Origin: JAUIET01 sp964352475
GTDB lineage: Bacteria; Pseudomonadota; Gammaproteobacteria; Pseudomonadales; JAUIET01
NCBI GenBank assembly: GCA_964352475.1
Contig: CAYGSL010000013.1
Coordinates: 1 to 64,000, forward strand
Direction of reading: 5' to 3'
Length of the DNA stretch: 64,000 bases
This document shows, one piece after another, positions 23,927-33,000 of this stretch. The first letter of the stretch is position 1, and every line of letters begins with the position of its first letter. The notes beneath the pieces were generated by a model. It saw nothing but the letters and a program-made list of their open reading frames with translations. It made no database searches and was not told where the DNA came from. A program made the position numbers and the translations under genes.

Positions 23927-25870
23927 ATGAATACTACAAAACTCTTTTCCAAAGCGGGCCTGATAGTACTGGCCCTGATCACCCTACTGCTGGTGGGGCT
24001 ACTCAACGTCTCTCTGCGAGGTGCCCGGGTAGATCTCACTGAAGATCAACTGTATACAGTGAGCAGTGGCACAGTCGATATGCTGCAGTCATTGGAGAAT
24101 CCGGTAACACTGGAGTTCTTTTTCTCTGACAAGCTGACGGCTGATTTACCGCAACTTCGCGATTTCGCGCGACGTGTTCGCGAGCTGCTGGAAGAAATGG
24201 CCATTAAATCCAATGGCCAGGTAACGCTAACGGTGATAGACCCTGAGCCGTTTTCCGAGGAAGAAGACAGAGCCGCCGAACTTGGCCTTCAATCAACACC
24301 CTTATCGCTAGGTGGGCCGGAAATTTATCTTGGCCTTGCCGCCAGCAATGCTAACGATCACTCCGAGGTCATCGAGTTTCTCCAGCCAGAACGGGAACAA
24401 TACCTGGAATACGATGTAGCGAAAATGTTGCACATTGTAGGCCGCGATAAGGCGCCCAAGGTTGCAATGCTGGCTGGACTGCAAGTCAGCGGCGGCTTCG
24501 ACATGCAAACCCGGCAACCCACGCCTGCGTGGATGGCGATTAGTCAGTTGCAGCAGATGTTTGACGTGACCACTCTGCAAGATGGATTTGAAAGCATAGA
24601 AGACGACGTGGACGTGTTGATTCTCATCCACCCTCCAGAACTACAAGCTGCAAGCCGTTACGCAATTGACCAGTTTGTGCTACGCGGAGGCAACCTGATT
24701 GCGTTTGTCGACCCTAATGCTGAACAGGCTGGCGGCGCAAACCCTATGATGCCTAGCCCGGGTGCGGCCAGCCGCAGTTCCAATATGAAAGATCTGTTTC
24801 AGCAGTGGGGTTTCGAACTTGCAGACGCCAAGGTGTTGGGGGACGTGCAACACGCCCTGCAGGTAGGTTCACCGCGCACCGGTCAACCAGTTCGCCACCT
24901 TGGTATTCTGGGCTACAACACAGCGTCGTTTGACCAGGATGATATCGTTATACGTGAACTGAACCTGCTGCATTTTGCAACTGCTGGCGTGCTACAGCCG
25001 CTGGCAGATTCGGAACTCAACTTTCAGCCACTGGTGTTATCTAGTAATCAGAGTATGTTAATTGACGCCAGCAAATTTGAAATGATGCTGGACCCCGATG
25101 CCTTGTTCGACGGCTTCGTTCCCGACGGGCAGCACCACGTGATTGCCGCGCGAGTGCGCGGTGCCGCACAATCGGCTTTCCCGGATGGTGCACCTGAACC
25201 GGAAGAGACAGAAGCTGAAGAGAGTACAGAAGACGAAGCTACTGCAGACACCGTAGCCGGCGAGCCAGAGAGCACCGATACCGCTGTAGCGGAAAGACCT
25301 CATCTGCAACAATCCAGCGAAGACATTAATTTGCTTGTGGTTGCCGATACAGACTTCCTGTCCAATCGCTTGTGGATACAGGTACAAAACTTTTTCGGTC
25401 AACAGATCGGATCACCTTTCGCCGATAACGGCAGCTTCTTGATCAATGCCGTTGAGAATATGATCGGCAACACAGACCTTATCTCTACACGCAGCCGTGG
25501 CGAATACGTACGCCGGTTTGAACGCGTGGATGAGTTGCGCTTGCAGGCCGAGCAAAATTTCAGAAACAAGGAAGAGTCACTGCAACAAAGCCTCGCTGCT
25601 ACAGAAAGCAAGCTTGCTGAATTGCAGGCGCAAAAAGGCGACGATGGTGCTGAGGTGCTGACCTTAAGTCCGGAACAGCTGGCCGAGGTTGAGAAATTTC
25701 AGCAGGAAAAATTAGCCATACGTAAACAGCTTCGCGAGGTACAACATCAGTTAGGCAGCGACATTGAAGCCTTGGGTACGCAACTCAAGCTGATTAACAT
25801 CGCGTTGATTCCTGTGCTGCTCACTGTATTGGCCTTATTGTTTCGCGCAACAAGGCGGCGTCGAACGTAA
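23927..25870 (+). CDS. Gld-type ABC transporter auxiliary protein (GldG-like)
   Basis: A 647-aa membrane protein with one N-terminal helix (about 10-28), a large periplasmic ABC_transp_aux region (about 35-330; LTEDQLYTVSSGT, VTLEFFFSDK), a very acidic low-complexity insert (about 425-455; PEPEETEAEESTEDE), a further domain with VVADTDFLSN, a coiled coil (about 540-620) and a C-terminal helix followed by RRRR. This is the GldG architecture. The DUF4340 gene that often follows in proteobacteria is absent: a minus-strand gene ends 20 bp downstream. Confidence 0.88.
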   Translation: MNTTKLFSKAGLIVLALITLLLVGLLNVSLRGARVDLTEDQLYTVSSGTVDMLQSLENPVTLEFFFSDKLTADLPQLRDFARRVRELLEEMAIKSNGQVTLTVIDPEPFSEEEDRAAELGLQSTPLSLGGPEIYLGLAASNANDHSEVIEFLQPEREQYLEYDVAKMLHIVGRDKAPKVAMLAGLQVSGGFDMQTRQPTPAWMAISQLQQMFDVTTLQDGFESIEDDVDVLILIHPPELQAASRYAIDQFVLRGGNLIAFVDPNAEQAGGANPMMPSPGAASRSSNMKDLFQQWGFELADAKVLGDVQHALQVGSPRTGQPVRHLGILGYNTASFDQDDIVIRELNLLHFATAGVLQPLADSELNFQPLVLSSNQSMLIDASKFEMMLDPDALFDGFVPDGQHHVIAARVRGAAQSAFPDGAPEPEETEAEESTEDEATADTVAGEPESTDTAVAERPHLQQSSEDINLLVVADTDFLSNRLWIQVQNFFGQQIGSPFADNGSFLINAVENMIGNTDLISTRSRGEYVRRFERVDELRLQAEQNFRNKEESLQQSLAATESKLAELQAQKGDDGAEVLTLSPEQLAEVEKFQQEKLAIRKQLREVQHQLGSDIEALGTQLKLINIALIPVLLTVLALLFRATRRRRT

Positions 25871-25890
25871 AAGCGGCTACTGAGAGGAGA

Positions 25891-26634
25891 TTACGGCAGG
25901 ATTTGTACGCGCGACAGCAGCGTGTTTGTTTCTGCCTCGCGCGTGTCACTGTGCTCGTCTATATCGATAGCTGGAGGTACGGCTGCCGCATACATCACGA
26001 CATTGTCAAAACCCGTTATCTCAACCACGGCGGTCCAGGCAAATACCTTGCGCGCGGCTAAACACACTTTGCGCAACAACTCATTGTCTTCGCACAACAC
26101 ATTGACCATCAGCACGGCACCCGCCGTCATGCGTTCATAGCAGGCAGCGTAGAAAAACTCCGAATACAGCATCTCGGGTTGTTTGTCACCGATCGCCAGG
26201 TCACAAAATACAGCGTCGAAACGTGTACATGTCTGCGCCAGGTACTCAGTCGCATCGCTCAATACTGGCGTGCAGCGCTCTGGCAATAGCCCCGCCTGTG
26301 CACAAAGCTCAATCACCTCGTTCGAACAATCAACTGTTACCAGTGTCGATTCAGGATGCCTGGCATCCAGGTAGCGCTCTATTGCGGCGCAGCCCAGCCC
26401 TAGATTTAACACCGTGTTCAATGGGTGATTTAGCTGCAGGCCTGCCAACATCGCTTTTACAACAGGCGACAAAACCTGCGATGGTGCACGCGTATCCATC
26501 GCACCTTGTACAATATGTTCGCCTGAACAGACATACTGATAATGAGAGAGTTGATAAAGCCCCACGTCGTTTTTGCGGGAAAGCAGCTGGCGATCTGCGC
26601 CACCGCTTTTCGCAAACTCTTCAAAGAACGCCAT
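25891..26634 (-). CDS. Spermidine-synthase-like class I methyltransferase fold protein
   Basis: A 247-aa cytoplasmic protein with a Rossmann nucleoside-binding fold. Motif I is VLNLGLGCAAIERYL (about 77-91) and the strand-2 acid lies in TLVTVDCSNEVIELC. It is similar to the spermidine-synthase-like proteins found in many proteobacteria, but the polyamine-binding residues cannot be confirmed by eye. It lies 3 bp downstream of the 3D-domain gene, so co-transcription is likely. A true speE function is uncertain. Confidence 0.7.
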   Translation of the reverse strand: MAFFEEFAKSGGADRQLLSRKNDVGLYQLSHYQYVCSGEHIVQGAMDTRAPSQVLSPVVKAMLAGLQLNHPLNTVLNLGLGCAAIERYLDARHPESTLVTVDCSNEVIELCAQAGLLPERCTPVLSDATEYLAQTCTRFDAVFCDLAIGDKQPEMLYSEFFYAACYERMTAGAVLMVNVLCEDNELLRKVCLAARKVFAWTAVVEITGFDNVVMYAAAVPPAIDIDEHSDTREAETNTLLSRVQILP

Positions 26635-26637
26635 GAC

Positions 26638-27039
26638 TTAAGGTTTTGGTCGCCAACGAATAGTGACCGTCTGCTTGCCGAACTCGCGCGCAGCCTGAAA
26701 ATCCTTGCCCATATACACATCTATGCGTTTGGTGAATCTACGATTAAGCTTGTCACGCACCAGCCAGCTACCCTTCATCCCATCAATTTCAACTAGTGTG
26801 TTGTGGGTTAAACCCAACGACAAAAGATCTCTGGAAACCGCTATGGTTTGAATAGCCGGGTCCAGTCGATCACCCCAGGCACCGATCTCGGGGTCTCCTT
26901 GAGTTTGCGAAGGCAAGGAATTGTAAGCCGTGGCAGTAACCTCCAGGCTTTCCTTTGCTGGCGCACAGGCGCCAGTGGCAAACAACACCGCAAGCAGCGC
27001 CATGCTGTTGCGGCTAATGTCTGAGTGTCTGTTTTGCAT
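26638..27039 (-). CDS. 3D domain-containing exported protein
   Basis: A 133-aa protein with an N-terminal hydrophobic segment ending GACAPAKE, possibly a lipoprotein (C25). A 3D (Asp-Asp-Asp) beta-barrel domain follows, with EVTATAYNS, GDRLDP and KRIDVYMG holding the three aspartates seen in MltA and RlpA-type murein enzymes. The ATG at 27039 overlaps the upstream stop by 1 bp; a longer frame from 27066 lies inside that gene. Possibly a peptidoglycan-acting or wall-binding protein; no enzyme activity can be assigned. Confidence 0.75.
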   Translation of the reverse strand: MQNRHSDISRNSMALLAVLFATGACAPAKESLEVTATAYNSLPSQTQGDPEIGAWGDRLDPAIQTIAVSRDLLSLGLTHNTLVEIDGMKGSWLVRDKLNRRFTKRIDVYMGKDFQAAREFGKQTVTIRWRPKP

Positions 27040-27560
27040 TACAAATAGTCCCGTATCTGCCGCCACTGCTGTAATTTCTGTTTAGCATTAAGTGATGCAT
27101 GTGCCGGACTGGTTGAAGGCAACCTGGCAAAACTCAAATGGCCAAACTGTTGTTTAATGTCTGCGTGAACGAATTTGCGAAAACTGTGCTCGGCTTTTGC
27201 GCCATTAAAAAATACAGCGCGCAACTCCGGTGTTTTTCGAAACAAACTCAAAAAATCGTTGGCAACGATGGTGCTCTCATCAATGGATGAATCCAGACTG
27301 CCCTCACGATAACAGTATTGCAGCACATCCCACAGTGCAATGCCACGAGACAGCAGCACGTCCAGTCGCTGCTCATACTCCGGAAGCTCAGAGGCCGGCA
27401 CCTCGCTGTCATTCAGTATTGCGTACATGATGGGCCAAAATGCGTTGCGTGGATGCGCATAATATTGCTGTGCATCCAGTGAGGCCACACCCGGCATGGA
27501 ACCCAGCACCAGAATTCTGGCCTTTGCGTTTGTTACTGGCGGGAAACTTTGACTGAACAT
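27039..27560 (-). CDS. DNA-deoxyinosine glycosylase (UDG superfamily family 6)
   Basis: A 173-aa base-excision-repair enzyme of the hypoxanthine-DNA glycosylase family, which removes deaminated adenine. It has LGSMPGVASLDAQQYYAHPRNAFWPIM (residues 19-45), the family active-site loop GSMPG with HPRNAFW, and a C-terminal LPSTSPAHAS motif. Length matches the family (about 165-175 aa). It shares 1 bp with the 3D-domain gene. Confidence 0.88.
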   Translation of the reverse strand: MFSQSFPPVTNAKARILVLGSMPGVASLDAQQYYAHPRNAFWPIMYAILNDSEVPASELPEYEQRLDVLLSRGIALWDVLQYCYREGSLDSSIDESTIVANDFLSLFRKTPELRAVFFNGAKAEHSFRKFVHADIKQQFGHLSFARLPSTSPAHASLNAKQKLQQWRQIRDYL

Positions 27561-27634
27561 GTTCCGGAGATAGTGTGAACAGGCATTGATATTAACAGAT
27601 GCCTGCGGCTTAATTGCAGCCCTGAATCAGAGCT

Positions 27635-27639
27635 GGGAG
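27635..27639 (+). promoter_or_regulatory. Ribosome binding site deciding the CoA-transferase start
   Basis: GGGAG lies 6 nt upstream of the GTG at 27646, in a frame that stays open to 27586. It is the best reason for the GTG start. Confidence 0.55.
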
Positions 27640-27645
27640 ATTAGC

Positions 27646-28818
27646 GTGGCGTCTGCGCTGGCAGGAATACGAGTTATAGAATTGGGGCAGCTGCTGGCTG
27701 GGCCGTTTGCTGGCACCATGCTTTCATACTTTGGCGCCGAGGTTATCAAGGTAGAACCACCTGGCGGGGACCCGATTCGGGTTTGGCGTGAGGTGGAAGA
27801 TGGCACGTCTTTTTGGTGGCGCAGTCTGGCGCGAAACAAAAAGTGCATAAGCCTTGACCTTAAAACCGAACAGGCGCGCGACGTGGTGCGCCAATTGGTG
27901 CAAAGTGCAGACGTACTCATAGAGAATTTTCGACCTGGTGTGTTGGAAGAATGGGGCTTGGCGCCAGAACAGCTCAAAAAAGACAACCCGAATCTAATTA
28001 CCGCGCGCATTTCAGGCTATGGTCAAGACGGGCCCTACTCAAGCAAACCCGGTTATGCCTCAGTGTGTGAGGGCTTTAGCGGGTTTCGTTATGTAAACGG
28101 TTTTGCTGGCGAGCCACCGGTGCGCCCAAATTTAAGCATAGGAGATACGATTGCCGGGCTGCACGCAATGCTTGGTATCTGTCTGGCATTACTGGCCAGA
28201 GAACGAGGCAACGTAAATGGCGGCCAGGAAATTGATGTTGCTCTGTATGAGTCTATGTTCAATTTACTGGAAGCGGTGATACCTGAATTTTCCGGAGCTG
28301 GCGTACAACGTGAACCTTCCGGCACCACCATTACCGGTATCGTACCCACCAATACCTATCGCTCCAGCGACGGCAAATTCGTCATCATCGGCGGCAATGG
28401 CGACTCTATTTTCAAGCGATTGATGCGAGTGGCTGGTCGGCCAGATATGGCCGAAAATCCTGCCATGGCCGACAATCAGGGACGAGTCGTTCATGAAGCC
28501 GAAATTGACGCTGCTCTGGCTGCCTGGTGCGCCAGCAAGCCCAGTGCTCAGCTACTTAGCGAACTGGAGGAAGCGCGCGTTCCAGCAGGCCCAATATACT
28601 CAGTGGCTGATATGACATCTGACCCGCATTATCGGGCGCGAGGCATGTTCGAACAGGTTGAGATTAATGGCAAGCCGCTGGAAATTCCTGCCATTCTGCC
28701 AAAGCTCAGCGGCACACCCGGCGCCACAGCCTGGCCGGGGCCAGCTGAAAACTCGCACAGAGAGGAAATTTTGGTCGATATTCTGGGTCTGAATGCCGAG
28801 CAGATCGCTACTTTGTAA
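27646..28818 (+). CDS. CaiB/BaiF (class III) CoA-transferase
   Basis: A 390-aa class III CoA-transferase, which moves CoA between carboxylic acids through an aspartyl-CoA intermediate. The N-terminus is VASALAGIRVIELGQLLAGPF, followed by FGAEVIKVEPPGGDPIR, DVLIENFRPGVLE and RISGYGQDGPY; the catalytic aspartate should be D167 (NLSIGDTIAG). I chose GTG 27646, which gives the family N-terminus and has a GGGAG site; the frame extends 20 codons further upstream. The substrate cannot be told from sequence. The gene stands alone on its strand, divergent from the glycosylase gene. Confidence 0.9.
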   Translation: MASALAGIRVIELGQLLAGPFAGTMLSYFGAEVIKVEPPGGDPIRVWREVEDGTSFWWRSLARNKKCISLDLKTEQARDVVRQLVQSADVLIENFRPGVLEEWGLAPEQLKKDNPNLITARISGYGQDGPYSSKPGYASVCEGFSGFRYVNGFAGEPPVRPNLSIGDTIAGLHAMLGICLALLARERGNVNGGQEIDVALYESMFNLLEAVIPEFSGAGVQREPSGTTITGIVPTNTYRSSDGKFVIIGGNGDSIFKRLMRVAGRPDMAENPAMADNQGRVVHEAEIDAALAAWCASKPSAQLLSELEEARVPAGPIYSVADMTSDPHYRARGMFEQVEINGKPLEIPAILPKLSGTPGATAWPGPAENSHREEILVDILGLNAEQIATL

Positions 28819-28909
28819 AATAGTGGTAACGCCTTAATCTGCAGCTGAACGCTGTGCTAATGTTGCTGATGCGTTCAAACATCCACTTCAATTAACCAAC
28901 GGACTTGCA

Positions 28910-29551
28910 ATGAAACGACTCGCTATTTTGGCCACCGTGGCCATTTTCCTTACAGCTTGCGAAACAGCCTATTACAGCGGCTGGGAAAAACTTGGCAAAG
29001 AAAAGCGCGACTTACTGGTGGATCGTATTGAGGATACCCAGGAATCGCAGGAAGACGCCCAGGAAGAGTTTGCCGATGCTCTGGAGCAGTTTCGTTCCGT
29101 GGTGGAGTTTGACGGCGGCGATCTGGAGAAAATGTACGACAGGTTGAATGCAGAGTATGAAGACAGCGCTGAAGCCGCGGCAGACATCAGCAGCAACATT
29201 GATCGTGTGGAAGATGTTGCCGATGACTTATTTACCGAGTGGGAAAAAGAGATCCAGCAATACAGCAGCTCAAATCTGCGCCGCGACAGTGAACAGAAAC
29301 TGAAGCAAACCAAGCGGCAGTACGCTGGCTTGCTGAAGAGTATGCGCAGCGCAGAGAAAACCATTGACCCGGTGCTGGCAACCCTCAAAGATCAGGTGCT
29401 GTATCTCAAGCACAATCTTAACGCACGCGCAATTTCAGCACTGAAAGGAGAGCTGCAAACTGTTAACACTGATGTCGAACGATTAATTGACGCGATGGAA
29501 AAATCCATTCAGGAATCAAATGCATTTATCGCTGGCATGAAGGACGTCTGA
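28910..29551 (+). CDS. DUF2959 family lipoprotein
   Basis: A 213-aa protein with lipobox LTAC (C17) and a long alpha-helical, highly charged body rich in Glu, Asp and Lys (KMYDRLNAEYEDSAEAAADI), probably coiled coil. It matches DUF2959, a proteobacterial family of unknown function. Its TGA overlaps the start of the next lipoprotein gene (TGATG), so the two are translationally coupled. Confidence 0.85.
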   Translation: MKRLAILATVAIFLTACETAYYSGWEKLGKEKRDLLVDRIEDTQESQEDAQEEFADALEQFRSVVEFDGGDLEKMYDRLNAEYEDSAEAAADISSNIDRVEDVADDLFTEWEKEIQQYSSSNLRRDSEQKLKQTKRQYAGLLKSMRSAEKTIDPVLATLKDQVLYLKHNLNARAISALKGELQTVNTDVERLIDAMEKSIQESNAFIAGMKDV

Positions 29552-30030
29552 TGCGCCTCAATCCAAGGGCCTGGCTGCCTGCGCTGATACTGTGTATTAG
29601 TGCCTGCACCACGCTACAGCCCAATTTCGAAAACCCCTCATTGCAGGTCACCTCAATCGCCTTGCTTCCTTCGGAAGGCGTGCAGATTAATTTTGATGTA
29701 GGCCTCAAAGTGAACAATCCAAACAAAACGCCTTTGAACGTACTGGGTCTTGCTTATGATTTGCACCTTGATGGCTATAAGGTACTGGAGGGGGTTGGCA
29801 ATGACATACCGGAGATACCAGCTTACGGCTCGGCCGAGTTCAATATCACGGCGTCTACCAATTTGATGCAGAGTTTTAAGTTGTTTTCGGAATTGTTGAG
29901 CAATCCAAAATCAATATTGAATTATTCCTTAAACACAAAGCTCGACCTTGGGTCTACCTGGTTGCCGGCCTTGCGCTTAAAAGACAGCGGCGAGATAAAC
30001 CTGACCGACAAAACCAGAATCGAGCAATAG
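29551..30030 (+). CDS. LEA type 2 family lipoprotein
   Basis: A 159-aa lipoprotein (lipobox ISAC, C19) with one LEA-2/WHy-type beta-sandwich domain (about 30-155). The domain is recognised by the alternating strands around GLKVNNPNKTPLNVLGLAYDLHLDGY and the IPAYGSAEFNI motif. Members are found in desiccation- and envelope-linked settings, without a proven biochemical role in bacteria. It is coupled to the DUF2959 gene and convergent with gdh. Confidence 0.85.
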   Translation: MRLNPRAWLPALILCISACTTLQPNFENPSLQVTSIALLPSEGVQINFDVGLKVNNPNKTPLNVLGLAYDLHLDGYKVLEGVGNDIPEIPAYGSAEFNITASTNLMQSFKLFSELLSNPKSILNYSLNTKLDLGSTWLPALRLKDSGEINLTDKTRIEQ

Positions 30031-30044
30031 CGGCGGCATGCACG

Positions 30045-33000
30045 CTAGGAAATCTCTACCAGATTCTTAAGCTCGCGCAAAACCACTGTAACAACAGAAA
30101 GATCGGTTAGTGCGCTGGTTTGCAGGCCATCCATAAGTTCGACAAAACGATGTATTGCGGCTTTGCTCTGCTGCTGCCATTGCAATTCTATTCGCTCAAT
30201 GTCACCGTCTTGCTGGCCTTCCCTACTCAGCAAACACTGAGTGAGGCGGCGCATCAGCGCTTCCAGTTCGTCCACGTGCGATTCCCTGGCCAGATCTTGC
30301 CACCGCCCTTCCGACTGCCAGTCAAGCAATGTCATCATCAGCCAGTCTACGTTCAAATGAGAGGTTAGGGAGAAACACAAGCGGGTTACATCGCATACTT
30401 CAACGCCGGTTTCCAGTGCTACTTCCACCGCACCAGGGAAGAAAAAATAACTGTCAATAACCGAACAGCGTTGTGCAACGTCGGCCGGCACATTCCTGGC
30501 TTGCCAGCGTTCCGCTTCCTGCTCGCTAATCGCTCGCCACTGCGGCTGATGCAACTCCAGAGCGCTTTCTATCAAAGTCTTGAAACACGCGTTACTGCGC
30601 TGAATCTCAGAGGCTGGCATTATTTCACGGCGATTGCGTATATACCAACGACTGGCACGCCTCACCAGCTCTGTTATGCGGCTGAACAATTCATACTGGT
30701 CGTCGGAAGCCAGTTCATAATCCAGTTTCTCTATGCTTTGCCACAAGTCGTCCAGCTCGAACAAATGCATCACAGTGATAAACGTGCGTGCAACCTGCAG
30801 TGGCGCTACCCCCAAGGAATCAACCAGGCGGAAACAATAGGTGAACCCCATGCGATTGACCATGTCATTCGCTATTTTTGTCGCAATTATTTCATTGGCC
30901 AGTTGATGCGAAGCTATCGCGTCTGCAGCAATGCTGTTCAGCTGCTGAGGAAACGCAGAGAACAAATAACGCAACACATACTCATCACTGTGCGCTTCTG
31001 GTTGATTTAGCTCATCTTTCAACCATACCTTTGCATAAGACACCAAGACACTGATTTCAGGGCGCGTCCAGGCAAGCTCCTTGAGCTTCAGCTCTTTCAC
31101 CAGCTCATCGTCCGGCAAATACTCCAGCGCACGATCCAGGGCATCTCGCTCTTCGAGAAACTGCATAAATCGAACATAGTCATGGTGATGCTGTTTGCGA
31201 TTATGCAATGCCAAACTAATTGACAGCGTTTGACGGTAATTACTGCTTAAAACCAGGGCAGCAACGTCTTCAGTCATATCGCGCAAAATAGCAGCACGTT
31301 GTTCAGAGCTGATACGCTGTTCGTCAACAAGACCATCAAGAACGATTTTGATATTTACTTCATTGTCTGAGCAATCCACGCCGGCGGCATTATCAATAAA
31401 ATCAGTATTGCAAATACCACCATTCTGGCAGAATTCTATTCTTCCAAGCTGGGTGAGCCCAAGATTGCCACCCTCACCAAATACCTTGCAGCGCAGTTCG
31501 GCTCCTGTTACGCGCACACTGTCATTGGCCCGGTCGCCGACCTGCGTGTCTGATTCGGCGCTGCTTTTCACATAGGTGCCAACACCACCGTTCCAAATTA
31601 AACCAACATCCGCTTTCAACAGTTTGTTGATCAACTTGTCTGGCGCAAGACTGATGTCATTACTCTCTAGTAGCGCTTGCATCTCGGCGCTAAGCGGGAT
31701 TTGCTTGGAGCTGCGCTCAAACACACCACCCCCTTTGGAGATAAGCTCGGCATTGTAGTCAGCCCATCCACCGCGCTGTTCAAACAAACGCTGGCGTTCA
31801 GCGAAGCTCAAGGCCGAGTCGGGGTCGGGGTCGATAAACACATGCAAGTGATTGAACGCGGCAACCAGACGCACTTTCTCGCTCAGCAGCAAACCATTGC
31901 CGAACACGTCGCCGCCCATATCGCCTATTCCAATCACATCAATGCTTTGCTGCTGCACGTTGACGCCCAATTCTCGAAAGTGGCGTTGCACTGCCACCCA
32001 CGCACCACGTGCGGTTATACCCATGCCTTTATGGTCGTAGCCATTACTGCCGCCAGATGCAAAAGCATCACCAAGCCAATGCTCATAGTCTGCTGACAAC
32101 TCATTAGCCGTGTCAGAAAAACTGGCAGTTCCCTTGTCGGCTGCAACAACTAAATACGGATCCTCACCGTCGGCGCAGACCACACCGCCTGGGCGGGTAA
32201 TCTGACCGTCGCGGCGATTGTCGGTGATATCGAGCAAGCCGCTAATAAACAGCTTGTAGCATTCAATACCTTCCTTAAACCAGGCATCTCGCCCTGCATC
32301 CATACTGGCCTCGCGAGCGATAAAGCCACCTTTCGCACCCGTGGGCACAATTACGGCATTCTTTACCTGCTGTGCTTTCACAAGGCCTAACACTTCCGTT
32401 CGATAGTCTTCAAAACGATCAGACCAGCGAATACCACCGCGCGCAACCTTGCCACCTCGTAAGTGCACCCCTTCAAATCGCGGAGAATGCACATAGATCT
32501 CAAACATAGGCCGAGGTTGCGGCGCAAAATCCAGGGTTTGCGTAGCCAGCTTTAATGACAAATAAGACCGAGCTTGACCGGAGTCAGTAGTCTGAAAATA
32601 GTTGGTTCGCAGTGTCGCCAGCATCATTTGCAGATAGTAACGAATCAGTTCATCTTCATTACGATTGGCAACGGAATCCAACTCTTGAATAATTTTTTCT
32701 GTCAGACGTTCTACCCGCTCGCCGCGTTGCCGTTGCTCGTCTTCCTGACTTGCCTCTGTTGCATACAGTCTGGGGTCCAGCTTGAACTTGAAAAGTGCAA
32801 TGAGGTTTCGAGTGATTTCCAGGTGGCGCGACAGCACATCAGCAATAAACGTTAAGCCAAACGGCGAGCCTAGCTGCTTAAGGTAATGAGCGTAGGCGCG
32901 CATCAGCGCGGCTGATTGCCAGTCAAGGCGCGCGCCGAGCACAAGACGGTTAAAACCATCGTTGGCGGTTTGCTTGTGCCATACGGCGAGTAAGGCCTGG

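Noticed and set aside
25891..26634. True spermidine synthase (speE)
   Set aside because: Only the Rossmann motif is convincing; polyamine-site residues could not be confirmed.
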